A stretch of 64,000 nucleotides of DNA from Trinickia fusca (GTDB lineage: Bacteria > Pseudomonadota > Gammaproteobacteria > Burkholderiales > Burkholderiaceae). A model generated the notes under the pieces. It had not been told where the DNA came from. It saw only the letters and a list, made by a program, of their open reading frames with translations, and did no database searches. Positions 40,487 to 48,642 of the stretch are shown here, one piece after another (the stretch's first letter is position 1; each line of letters starts with the position of its first letter). The stretch spans positions 186,001 to 250,000 of the forward strand of contig NZ_RBZV01000003.1 in the NCBI RefSeq assembly GCF_003628145.1, in the 5' to 3' direction. Both the position numbers and the translations under genes were made by a program.

Positions 40487-41415
40487 ATGACGCGCGCCTG
40501 CGCGTGCTGTTCGACGAACATGCTGGCGCGGTCCAGCGCACGGCACGCCTCGGGGACGAACGGCGCGAACAGCGGCCAGGCGTGCGGCACCTTCGGCCAC
40601 GCTTCGAACTCGACGTCGACCTCGGCCGCGCGGGCCTTTTCGGCTACCCGTCGAGCGTCGTCGAGCAGGACTTCGGTGCTTGCGGCGAGGATCAGCAGCG
40701 GTGGCAAACCCGAAAGGTCCGCATAGAGCGGCGACAGGTGAGGATGGCGCGGATCGCTGTCGCCGACATAGAGCTTGGCGGCCCGGCCGATCGACGCGCC
40801 GCAGAACATCGGATCGACGCCGTCGTTCGTGATGAGCGTGGCGCCCGTCGCGGCCAGATCCGTCCACGGAGAAAACAGCACGGCGGCCGCAGGCAGCGGC
40901 TCGCCCGCATCGCGCAGCGCGACGAGCAGCGCGAGGGCAAGCCCACCACCGGCCGAATCACCCGCCACGACCAGCGACTCGGGCGGCGTGCCGTCCGCAA
41001 GCAACTGGCGATAGGCCGCGAGCGCATCGTCGAGCGCGGCCGGAAACGGGTGCTCGGGTGCGAGCCGGTAATCGAGCGAGAAGGTGCGTGCGCCGGTCCG
41101 CGCGGCGAGCCCGAACGTGAGCGAGCGATGCGAGCCTGGCGAACAGAAGTAGTAGCCGCCGCCGTGGCAGTACAGCAGCGTACGTATGGGCGTGCCAGGC
41201 ACCGCGTCGGCGCGGCGCTCGAGCCATTCGCCACGCAGCGGCGCATCACCGTCCTCATAGCGCTCGACGAGTTGCCAGCCGGAGGGCACCTTCGGCGACC
41301 ATACGCGCGCCGCCGCATGCGCACGCGCACGTTCGACGTTCACGTAAGGCTTGCGCGTCTCGGGACGAAACTGCCGCTTGAGGAACCAGCAAACGACGGT
41401 GCTTTGCCAACTCAT
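40456..41415 (-). CDS. alpha/beta hydrolase, hormone-sensitive-lipase family
   Basis: Esterase/lipase of 319 residues. The oxyanion motif HGGG is at 84-87 and the nucleophile Ser154 is in GDSAGG, the HSL family pattern. Asp in the ASTEVLLDD segment and His in VPHAW complete the triad. Likely acts on short-chain esters in the cytoplasm; no signal peptide. Convergent with and overlapping ecsC by 31 nt. Confidence 0.87.
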   Translation of the reverse strand: MSWQSTVVCWFLKRQFRPETRKPYVNVERARAHAAARVWSPKVPSGWQLVERYEDGDAPLRGEWLERRADAVPGTPIRTLLYCHGGGYYFCSPGSHRSLTFGLAARTGARTFSLDYRLAPEHPFPAALDDALAAYRQLLADGTPPESLVVAGDSAGGGLALALLVALRDAGEPLPAAAVLFSPWTDLAATGATLITNDGVDPMFCGASIGRAAKLYVGDSDPRHPHLSPLYADLSGLPPLLILAASTEVLLDDARRVAEKARAAEVDVEFEAWPKVPHAWPLFAPFVPEACRALDRASMFVEQHAQARVIQPLGAGSIV

Positions 41416-41587
41416 CGCCCTGCCCTCCCGAAACCGAAACGTTCGTTGCCGCTCCCGCTAAGCGGATGCTGGCGCCCCTCGATCGGCACGATGCGCAACG
41501 AAGAGGAGCGGCCTCGCGTGCCGTGCTTGCGCGATGGGTGCTCGGCACGGCACTGCAAAGCCTGCGCCACTACTGCATGCGAGGCGA

Positions 41588-42022
41588 TCAGTTCTTCGGC
41601 ATCAGCTGGCCGCGAATCTCACCCGTGGGATTCTTCGCCGTATGCACATTGAAGTACCACTTGCCGCTGCTCAGATCCGCGACTTGCTGATCGGTCAGCG
41701 TGGCCATGCCCTTGATCGGGCTCCCAAGCTCGTTGGCGTCGATCGTGATCACAGGCTTCGCATTCACGCCGACGGGTGCCGGGCCATGAAAATGCGCCAT
41801 CGTCGCCGGTCCGCTCAGCTTGTCGTAGGTGATGGTCCACATCAGCATCTTCGAATCGGTATCGAACGTTGCATCGACGTTGCCCGTCGCGTGCGACGTG
41901 TTCGGCGGCACTTCGGCCGACGACGTGAGCTGTGCAGAATAGGTCACCGGCTTGGCCACTGCCACGCCCGCCGCCATCGCCAACATCAGTACCGCCACAT
42001 TCAGCTTTCGAATTGCACGCAT
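41588..42022 (-). CDS. exported CHRD-domain protein
   Basis: Protein of 144 residues with a cleavable signal peptide (about 1-23, ending AVAKP) and one CHRD domain. AHFHGPAPVG and the final TGEIRGQL are typical of the domain, first described in chordin. Bacterial CHRD proteins are extracytoplasmic with no settled function. An inverted repeat (arms TGCCGTGC, 41519-41526 and 41545-41552) lies beyond its stop but lacks a T-run. Confidence 0.85.
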   Translation of the reverse strand: MRAIRKLNVAVLMLAMAAGVAVAKPVTYSAQLTSSAEVPPNTSHATGNVDATFDTDSKMLMWTITYDKLSGPATMAHFHGPAPVGVNAKPVITIDANELGSPIKGMATLTDQQVADLSSGKWYFNVHTAKNPTGEIRGQLMPKN

Positions 42023-42158
42023 CTTGTTCTCCTGTGGGTAGGCGCCGCCGACGCGCTCTCGATGCGCGCCCCATTAGCGACCGAAACACTATAGAGCAAG
42101 TCGTGGAGCCACGCGTGCGAGATGCCGACTCAGGGGTTGGGAAAATAACGAGGTGCGA

Positions 42159-42551
42159 TTAGCAGACTTTGCGGAACATCGCATCGACGACGGTGCCCGG
42201 GCCGATCGCCGTCCACCTCGAATCGTTCGCACGCAGCGAGCCGGCAGCCGCACCTTCGGGCGCGAGGTAGTGCGTGTCGACGATGCGCCAGCGCTTTTTT
42301 CTGCAGTCCATTTGGTAGCGCGTCAGCGAGACGGCAACGGGAGCGGTCGCACCGGGCAGCGTGGCCGGCGTCTTCCAGGTCGTCTTGGCCAGATATTCGA
42401 CGTAGCCTTCGGAGTCCGTAGTAATGCTGTCGACGTCCACGGCATACGCGAGATCGCTCTCGGCAGCCAGGTTGGTCCATTGAGTGGCCTGTGCATAGGC
42501 CATCGCGGTGAACGGCAAGGTAACGATCAGCAATCGACGGAGCAATTTCAT
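42159..42551 (-). CDS. exported surface-adhesin E-like protein
   Basis: Small exported protein of 130 residues with a signal peptide (about 1-22). The pattern W-x-N-L...Y-x-V-D-x-x-S-I followed by YQMDCRKKRWRI and a C-terminal Cys resembles the CNP1/surface-adhesin protein E-like family. Two Cys residues (in the middle and at the end) could form a disulfide. No specific role can be read. Confidence 0.7.
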   Translation of the reverse strand: MKLLRRLLIVTLPFTAMAYAQATQWTNLAAESDLAYAVDVDSITTDSEGYVEYLAKTTWKTPATLPGATAPVAVSLTRYQMDCRKKRWRIVDTHYLAPEGAAAGSLRANDSRWTAIGPGTVVDAMFRKVC

Positions 42552-42806
42552 TTCTGGTTCCTAATATTCGAAATGGCCCAACCACGTCGATGTACTTTTT
42601 ATCTTGTTGTTTTTGTTATTTTTCCCGCAGCGTGCTCGGAATTCTATCAGAGCAGCCCGTGATCAAGCCTAGGGAATTGCGTCGAGATTTGTAGAACCTG
42701 TTCACGATCTTCTGGGCATCATTGCCAAGTAAGCCAAATGAACGAACGGCGAAGCGCGGCGATACCAGGACATCAGCAGCACGATCAGCGGGAGCGTTGC
42801 CGCCAC

Positions 42807-42836
42807 TTGACACCACAGACATCATGACGTCATGAT
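42807..42836 (+). promoter_or_regulatory. gntR promoter overlapping its operator
   Basis: Consensus -35 TTGACA (42807-42812), an 18-nt spacer, and CATGAT (42831-42836) as -10. This places the transcription start at or next to the gntR ATG (42843), which would give a leaderless mRNA; no Shine-Dalgarno is present. Confidence 0.55.
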
Positions 42837-42841
42837 GTCTG
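42816..42841. promoter_or_regulatory. 26-bp perfect palindrome, likely GntR operator
   Basis: Half-site CAGACATCATGAC followed by its exact reverse complement, ending one base before the gntR ATG and covering the promoter spacer and -10. Binding here would block transcription of gntR-tauE-DUF1634. Confidence 0.75.
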
Positions 42842-42842
42842 C

Positions 42843-43589
42843 ATGAGTGCGAATCATGACAGCCAACTTCCCCTTTACGCGCAGGTGGAAGCCGCCCTGA
42901 CGGCCAGTATTGCCGACGGGACTTACCCTCCGGGAGCGCAACTGCCCAATGAAGCCAGCTTGCTGGCAACCTTTGGGATCAGTCGGACAACCCTTCAGAA
43001 GGCCGTACAGAATTTGATCGCCCGAGGGTTGATCGAAATCCGCCGCGGCAAGGGCACATTCGTATCTCAACCACGCCTTACGCAAGAACTCACTGAACTG
43101 AGCGGCTTTGTCGAGGACATGCGTTTGCACGGCCGCCATCCGACAGCGCGGCTGGTCGGCAAGCGAATTGAAGACGCGAGCGATCTCGTCGCTCACAAGC
43201 TCTCGCTCGAGGCTGGTGCGTCGGTGGTCCACATTCAGCGCATACGCATCGCTGACGGGACACCGCTATCGTTCGACGAGACATGGCTGCCGAAGGACAT
43301 CGGCGAGAAGATCCTCGAGAATGATCTGGAGGTCGAGCCGATCTTTTCGTTGCTCGAACAAAAGTACGATGTGCCACTCAGGGAGGCCGAGTACAAACTC
43401 GAAGCGATCGCTGCGAATAAGACTGTCGCACGAGCCCTTGAGATCAAGGTGGGTAGCCCGATTTTTCTCATCGAACGCACGTCTTACAGCGAGCGGGGCC
43501 GTCCTGTCGATTACGAAAAACTGCACTACCGCGGCGACCAGATCCAGTTCGTCACCCATCTCACCCGGCGCAAGCCGCATGGCCGGTAG
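42843..43589 (+). CDS. GntR-family regulator, HutC/UTRA type
   Basis: Regulator of 248 residues with a winged helix (about 10-75; PNEASLLATFGISRTTLQKA) and a UTRA ligand-binding domain (about 95-240; SFDETWLP). It is first in an operon with a sulfite-exporter-family gene and a DUF1634 gene, so its ligand may be a sulfonate or related sulfur compound, which is inference from context only. It has no ribosome-binding site and begins directly after a perfect palindrome. Confidence 0.85.
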   Translation: MSANHDSQLPLYAQVEAALTASIADGTYPPGAQLPNEASLLATFGISRTTLQKAVQNLIARGLIEIRRGKGTFVSQPRLTQELTELSGFVEDMRLHGRHPTARLVGKRIEDASDLVAHKLSLEAGASVVHIQRIRIADGTPLSFDETWLPKDIGEKILENDLEVEPIFSLLEQKYDVPLREAEYKLEAIAANKTVARALEIKVGSPIFLIERTSYSERGRPVDYEKLHYRGDQIQFVTHLTRRKPHGR

Positions 43590-43608
43590 CGCGGGTTGGG
43601 CTTCTTCA

Positions 43609-44466
43609 ATGGATACAGGTTACATACTCTGGCTGTTTGCCGTGTCGTTAGGGGCTAGCGCGCTAGGCGGAATGCTCGGCATGGCGAGCGGTATTTTCAT
43701 CGTGCCCATCCTGACCGTGTTCGGTCACCTCGACATTCATATCGCAGTGGGTGCCAGCATCGTTTCGGTGATCGCATGTTCCTGTGGCAGTGCCGCACCG
43801 TTTCTTCGTGGTCGATTGACCAACGTCCGGCTTGCGATTGTTCTGGAAACCGCCACGACGCTGGGTGCATTATCCGGCGTGATGATGAGCGGTCTCATTC
43901 CGGTACCCGTGCTCTACTTCATTTTTGCCGTGATCCTCATGCTGTCGGCACAGCAGATGCTGGCGAGGCGTTCCGATCCTGTCGCCGCCACCGCGAGCAT
44001 CGATCCGCGGAGTGCCTGGTTATGCCTGGATTCTCGCTACCCGGATCATGCGCTCGGACGCGAGATCGAATATCGCGTGCATCGCATCGGGCTCGGCATG
44101 TCCTTGATGTACTGCGCCGGACTGATTTCGGCGTTACTCGGCATCGGTAGCGGCGTCCTCAAGATCCCGGCAATGGATACGGCACTGCGCCTGCCGATCA
44201 AGGTTTCCTCAGCAACGTCGAATTTCATGATCGGTGTGACTGCGGCAGCCAGCGCCGGCGCCTACTTCGCGCGCGGTGAAATCGTGACCGCCATCGCTGC
44301 GCCCGTGGCGCTGGGATCGGTCGTGGGCGCGATAATCGGGGCCCGCGTCCTCATGCGGGTAGCGAGCGACAAACTGCGTGTGCTTTTCGTCGTCGTGCTC
44401 GCAGTCCTCGTGGTACAAATGCTTCTCGAAGCATGGGGTGTCCGCCTTTTCGGAGCTTCCGCATGA
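43609..44466 (+). CDS. TauE/SafE-family sulfite/anion exporter
   Basis: Membrane protein of 285 residues with about eight helices in two homologous halves; the repeated glycine-rich motifs GGMLGMASGIFIVP (about 20-33) and ALLGIGSGVLKIP are the TauE/SafE marks. The family exports sulfite, sulfoacetate or other anions made during sulfonate breakdown. The start at 43609 gives a good first helix; an earlier in-frame Met at 43579 overlaps the gntR stop. Its stop overlaps the next start (ATGA). Confidence 0.85.
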   Translation: MDTGYILWLFAVSLGASALGGMLGMASGIFIVPILTVFGHLDIHIAVGASIVSVIACSCGSAAPFLRGRLTNVRLAIVLETATTLGALSGVMMSGLIPVPVLYFIFAVILMLSAQQMLARRSDPVAATASIDPRSAWLCLDSRYPDHALGREIEYRVHRIGLGMSLMYCAGLISALLGIGSGVLKIPAMDTALRLPIKVSSATSNFMIGVTAAASAGAYFARGEIVTAIAAPVALGSVVGAIIGARVLMRVASDKLRVLFVVVLAVLVVQMLLEAWGVRLFGASA

Positions 44467-44789
44467 GCCCCCTCGCAGCCAAGGCGTCAGGGCTCGAACG
44501 GCGGCTGGCCGGGCTTCTACACTACGGCACGTGGCTCGCCGCCAGTACGGTCGCCGCGGGCCTCGCGATGGCGCTGCTCGGCCCCTGGGCTCGCAACTGG
44601 CGCGCCATGACGGCGGTCATCGGCGCCCATGTCATGACTGCAGGTGTTGCGCTCTTCATCCTCCTCCCGGTCATGCGCCTGATATTGATGCTGAGCGTTT
44701 TCCTGCATCAACGCGACTATCGTTTCAGCGCGATTACCGGACTGGTGTTGATGATCGTGGTCGTCGGATCGATGATCGGCGCAGCGTGA
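44463..44789 (+). CDS. DUF1634 small membrane protein
   Basis: Protein of 108 residues with three membrane helices (about 25-45, 50-72, 82-104) in the DUF1634 family, which usually accompanies TauE/SafE transporters and may be an accessory subunit. Translation is coupled to the exporter gene through an ATGA overlap. Confidence 0.82.
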   Translation: MSPLAAKASGLERRLAGLLHYGTWLAASTVAAGLAMALLGPWARNWRAMTAVIGAHVMTAGVALFILLPVMRLILMLSVFLHQRDYRFSAITGLVLMIVVVGSMIGAA

Positions 44790-44860
44790 GTTGCGCCATG
44801 CCTTGCTGTCGGCCAACGACGTAAGCGTTGCCCCTCAGCGCAACACCAAAGACTCCGCAC

Positions 44861-45556
44861 TCAATGCGCGCCGCTCGCGTCGCTGGCTGGCATGTCGACT
44901 TCGAAGTCCTTCGTGCGCAAGTTGACTTTGCGTGCATAGGCCGCGGAACCGCCGTAGCTCTTCAATGCCGCAGATACATCACCGCGCGCGGATTCGAGGT
45001 AGCCGTGCAGGATGGCCGAGCCGGCTTCGATGTTGGCGTTCGGCTCGGTCAGGTCGATGTTCTTGACGAGCCGGCGATGCGCAGCCGGCACCACTTGCAT
45101 GAGCCCGGTCGCGCCATGCGAGCCATGCGCCTTTTCCTTGAAGCGCGACTCGATCGAAATGATTGCGAGCACGAGTGCGGGTGGCAGCGAGTACTTCGAC
45201 GCCGACGTCATGACGGCCGAGGTGATTTGCTCGGCCTTCTCGCGCGCGAGACCGAACTTGTGCGTGAGCATGTCGGTGATGCGGTGGATCTGGCCGGGAG
45301 GGTTCGATGATCCGTCGGTGAGTACGGCGGATGCGGAAGACGCGGCCGACGCGGCGTCTGGTGTCGCCGCAGAGGTCGTCGATGCGTGCGATGCAGCTAT
45401 CGCGCTGGCGGCCTGCGAAGTTGGCAATGCAAGTGATGCTGCCGAGACGTTAGTCTCGCTCGTAGGCACTGCCGCGCGCGTTGGAGCGGATTCCTGTGCA
45501 ACAGCCGGCGCAAGAACGCCGAGCGATACGAGCAAGATGCAGAAGAATCGACTCAT
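44861..45556 (-). CDS. exported lytic transglycosylase (SLT domain)
   Basis: Protein of 231 residues with a signal peptide (about 1-20), a low-complexity Ser/Ala/Thr region (25-85) and an SLT lysozyme-like domain (about 105-210). The catalytic Glu136 lies in IISIESRF, followed by GATGLMQVVP. It cleaves peptidoglycan in the periplasm, making 1,6-anhydro ends. The linker probably allows reach. It is separated from the RTX locus end by 245 nt and has its own promoter signal. Confidence 0.87.
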   Translation of the reverse strand: MSRFFCILLVSLGVLAPAVAQESAPTRAAVPTSETNVSAASLALPTSQAASAIAASHASTTSAATPDAASAASSASAVLTDGSSNPPGQIHRITDMLTHKFGLAREKAEQITSAVMTSASKYSLPPALVLAIISIESRFKEKAHGSHGATGLMQVVPAAHRRLVKNIDLTEPNANIEAGSAILHGYLESARGDVSAALKSYGGSAAYARKVNLRTKDFEVDMPASDASGAH

Positions 45557-45585
45557 CAGGGCGGGATCACTCTGGAAAGGGTCGC

Positions 45586-45591
45586 ATTATA
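45586..45591 (-). promoter_or_regulatory. -10 element of the lytic transglycosylase gene
   Basis: Perfect TATAAT on the minus strand, about 30 nt upstream of the start. The nearest -35-like hexamer, TTGAGA at 45612-45617, is 20 nt away, which is too long to be convincing. Confidence 0.5.
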
Positions 45592-45801
45592 CCGGGCCCC
45601 CTTCGGCCGCTTCTCAATTCGTCATTCGATTCAAGACGAGCACGCAGTCCGTCGAGTGCGGGTGACGCGGTAGCGTCGAGCCCGGGAGCCGATCTTGATG
45701 CGCCTGCGGCTTGCGCTCCCGCTCCATCTCGTCAATGGGAGTGCCAGCGCGAGGATATGCCTCATTTCGCCGATGAAACGTCGGGCCGCATATCGCGCGA
45801 C

Positions 45802-46929
45802 TCATCCTCTGCGCTGCAACTCGGCGTCTAGCTGCCGCACGTCCTCGAGCGTCTGGACTTTGTCGATGCGGGAAAGCATCTGATCCTTCAAGCGCTCGGT
45901 GCTCGAAAGTACGGCCCCCGACCTGGCGAGTTCCGCCAAGACACGTTTTGCCGCCGCCTCGAGCGTCAAGCCGCTGTGCCGGGCCTGATCCTCGAGGAGG
46001 TCGACACCGGCTGGAGCCTCGCCTGACGGGGCCAGCACCCAGTGCGCGATTTGCGCCTTGAATTTCAGCACTTCCGTGTGGGCGAGATAGCCGGCGTCGA
46101 TCTCCGTACGTTGCCGGTTGATTTCCTCCCGTAGCTGAGCTTTGAGCCGTGCGATCTCGTGAACCAGATGATGTTCGGACAGACGCGCCGTCGGATCGCT
46201 TGGCTCCGTGTTGTCGGGCACGAATCGGAACTGGCGCGCGAGTTCTGGATAGACCTCCTGAACCAGGACCGCCCGCAACCACAGGAGGTCGCCATCCGAT
46301 TTCGCCTGCGCGATCAGCAAGGCAAAACGCTCGCGAACACGCTCGGTCGCGATCAGCACCTCGTTCGTTTGCTCGGCACGCTTGCAGATGAGCTCAGCCG
46401 TATCCTTCAGGGATGCATTGCGCGACACGGCGACGGCTTGCAGAGCGGAGTAGGTACGATCCTGCGCAGATCCTGCAGGTCCACTCGCATTCAGGTAGGC
46501 GCGTGCGTCTTCCAGTTTGAGCCTGCGTAGTTCATCACCGAGCAGCGCTTCCGAGACATAGGGCTTGCGCAGCTCGTTCACCTTGTCGACCAGAACCCGC
46601 ATCAGCGCGCGACGATTGTGTTCCAAAAGACGGACCGCATGAGGCGCGCGAACGTCCGCGGGCGCTTCGGTAAAGCGATTTCCGTCGAAGCGCCAGCCCC
46701 AGCAATTTCGAAGCGTCATCGTTTCGGGTAGAGCGCCGACATACATGCTTGCGAAATGCCAGTCTTCCTGAGCCGGAGGGACGTATTCCGGATCATCCGT
46801 GAAATAGACGACGCGATTCGACTTGACTTGCGTCAGCACGGTATAGCGTGTCGGTGTCGACTCTACGGCGCCGGACGCTTCGTCGCCGGGGACGGTCGGG
46901 GCAACGTTTTGCTGCATCGAATTCTTCAT
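45802..46929 (-). CDS. uncharacterised protein, last gene of the RTX locus
   Basis: Protein of 375 residues that I do not recognise. The first ~30 residues are polar; residues 30-100 contain several Trp and Tyr (EDWHFASMYVG, NCWGWRFDG) and look like a small beta domain; the rest is charged and helical, with heptad-like Leu/Arg/Glu spacing that suggests coiled coils. No signal peptide or membrane helix, so it is probably cytoplasmic. Its start overlaps the stop of the PRTase-propeller gene (ATGA), so the two are made together. A helper or chaperone for the adhesin is possible but unsupported. Confidence 0.75.
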   Translation of the reverse strand: MKNSMQQNVAPTVPGDEASGAVESTPTRYTVLTQVKSNRVVYFTDDPEYVPPAQEDWHFASMYVGALPETMTLRNCWGWRFDGNRFTEAPADVRAPHAVRLLEHNRRALMRVLVDKVNELRKPYVSEALLGDELRRLKLEDARAYLNASGPAGSAQDRTYSALQAVAVSRNASLKDTAELICKRAEQTNEVLIATERVRERFALLIAQAKSDGDLLWLRAVLVQEVYPELARQFRFVPDNTEPSDPTARLSEHHLVHEIARLKAQLREEINRQRTEIDAGYLAHTEVLKFKAQIAHWVLAPSGEAPAGVDLLEDQARHSGLTLEAAAKRVLAELARSGAVLSSTERLKDQMLSRIDKVQTLEDVRQLDAELQRRG

Positions 46930-48620
46930 CTTGAATGTTGATAAAAAGGCGAAACCCTGAAGACCTTCAAGCCTTCGTCGTTGCTGGCGGCGGCAAACAA
47001 GTCATTCGAAAGTGCCGGAGGTTGTCGGTATTGCCCGCCAATCAAGCCCTCCCAGACCTTGATCTCCCTTTCCGCGTCGAACACCGCGATTTCCCCGCCC
47101 TGTGACAAGACGACCAGATAGCGTCCGTACTCCACCGGGCAGCCGCAACCTGGCGCCCTCAGACGGCTCAGCCATCGCAGTTCGCCGGTGGCGAGATCGA
47201 ATGCCATAAGGTGCCAACGTCCGTCCAGCACGTAGACGCATTCAGCCTTGACCAGCAGAAATTGATGCGCGAGCGGGTTGCCATACTGCCGGTGCCAAAC
47301 CGCTTCCCCCGTGAGGACGTCGACGCAGACCAACGTGCCGTCTTCCGTCGCCCAGTAGGCTCGTCCACGCGCAACTGCCGGCTGCCCGCGCACGAGGCCC
47401 GAGCTTGGCACCTTCCACCGCAGCGTGCCCATGGTTGCATCGACGCAGCACACTGTTCCGTCGTTGCAAGCGGCAATCAGGGCGTTGTGCGCGGGATCGT
47501 GCGCGACGGTAGCCGGCGGCCAATAGTCATGGCGGTACACCCAAAGCAGACGCCCGGTTTCCCAATCGAGCGCTTGGAGATGTCCGCATGGCTTGCCGCC
47601 GTTCCATTGCTCGGTGTTGACGAACAGACGCTTGTGCCCGAGGTCGAGCGTGGGCGTCGCGTGAATGCTTGAGCCTTGGCGCCAACGCCATCGTACGCGT
47701 CCATCTGCAGCATCGAGTCGGGTGACCGTGCCGTCGTAGCACCCCACCACGAGACTTCCGTGCGCGTACTGAAGGCGCTGGACAATGCCTTTCAGCGGGC
47801 GCTGGACACTGTCATAGCGCCAGACGATATCGCCGGTTCCGGCGTCGTGGCACCACACGCGGCTCGAATCGTCGGCAACGAATACCGCGCCCCCGGCAAT
47901 GGCAGGCGTACTTTTGTAAAGGTACTCTGCGTTGCTATTGAGGTCCAAACGATGCCAAAGCGGTGCCTCGACGAAAGGCGGGTAGTCACCCTTCATCGTC
48001 GGGGGCCGCGCGTCGAAACAATCGCGCGACAGACCGATGTCGTGTCGCTTGAACAGCGCCATGACAGGGAAGCGACTGACGGACAATTGCCGGGAGCCGA
48101 GTGGTTGCCACATATCGAACAGCACACCGGCTGCCCGGATGTCCAGTACGTGACCGTCAGCGGCAAGCGCCGTATCGATCAGTTGAACAGCCGAGCCCGA
48201 CTCCATGTAGTCGTCGACGATCACGGCGCGGCTGCCGTCCGGCTGACGCCGTCCTTCCACCCACCGCTTTCTGTTGTGCCCCTTTCGGTTGTCCCGCACC
48301 ATCAATGTTTGCAGCACACACCCATCTGCGAGTGCCGCCATCGCCGTGGAACAGAGCAGCGGCGCCGCCCCGAGGCCGGGGCCGATCAGCACTTGCGGCT
48401 CGAAACGCTTGATGGCTTCCCACATCAGGCGCCCGGCCATCTGCATGTAGCGGGCGTCGCTCAACAGCTCACGAAAATCGAACCTGAGATCCGTCGTGAA
48501 GTGAATGGCTCTTGTGTAAATCTGACGCCGTAACGTTTCCCATTCGCTCGATACACGAATAGCTGCGAGCGCATCGGCGTGAGCCGGGACGCCGAGCAGG
48601 GTGTTCGACGCTTCCGTCAT
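46926..48620 (-). CDS. orotate-PRTase-like domain fused to a PQQ-type beta-propeller
   Basis: Protein of 564 residues with an unusual fusion. The N-terminal part (about 20-220) looks like a type I phosphoribosyltransferase near orotate PRTase: VRDNRKGHN with Lys/His of the flexible loop, then the PRPP-binding loop AVIVDDYMESGSA, where Ser replaces the usual Thr. From about 240 to the end there are repeated blades of the PQQ/WD-like kind (G-x-V-x-A-x-D-x-x-T-G-x-x-x-W), about seven. No signal peptide is visible, although such propellers are often periplasmic. The start at 48620 has AAGGGAA upstream. It lies 22 nt after the glycosyltransferase gene and overlaps the next by ATGA. Confidence 0.82.
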   Translation of the reverse strand: MTEASNTLLGVPAHADALAAIRVSSEWETLRRQIYTRAIHFTTDLRFDFRELLSDARYMQMAGRLMWEAIKRFEPQVLIGPGLGAAPLLCSTAMAALADGCVLQTLMVRDNRKGHNRKRWVEGRRQPDGSRAVIVDDYMESGSAVQLIDTALAADGHVLDIRAAGVLFDMWQPLGSRQLSVSRFPVMALFKRHDIGLSRDCFDARPPTMKGDYPPFVEAPLWHRLDLNSNAEYLYKSTPAIAGGAVFVADDSSRVWCHDAGTGDIVWRYDSVQRPLKGIVQRLQYAHGSLVVGCYDGTVTRLDAADGRVRWRWRQGSSIHATPTLDLGHKRLFVNTEQWNGGKPCGHLQALDWETGRLLWVYRHDYWPPATVAHDPAHNALIAACNDGTVCCVDATMGTLRWKVPSSGLVRGQPAVARGRAYWATEDGTLVCVDVLTGEAVWHRQYGNPLAHQFLLVKAECVYVLDGRWHLMAFDLATGELRWLSRLRAPGCGCPVEYGRYLVVLSQGGEIAVFDAEREIKVWEGLIGGQYRQPPALSNDLFAAASNDEGLKVFRVSPFYQHSR

Positions 48621-48642
48621 CGTGTTTCCCTTCTGAGCCTCA

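Larger units (their letters stand above)
42552..42842. other. divergent intergenic region upstream of the gntR operon
   Basis: No gene is seen. The right end carries a consensus -35 and a perfect palindrome controlling gntR. A relatively AT-rich segment next to the adhesin-E-like gene (about 42590-42640) probably holds that gene's promoter. Confidence 0.55.
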
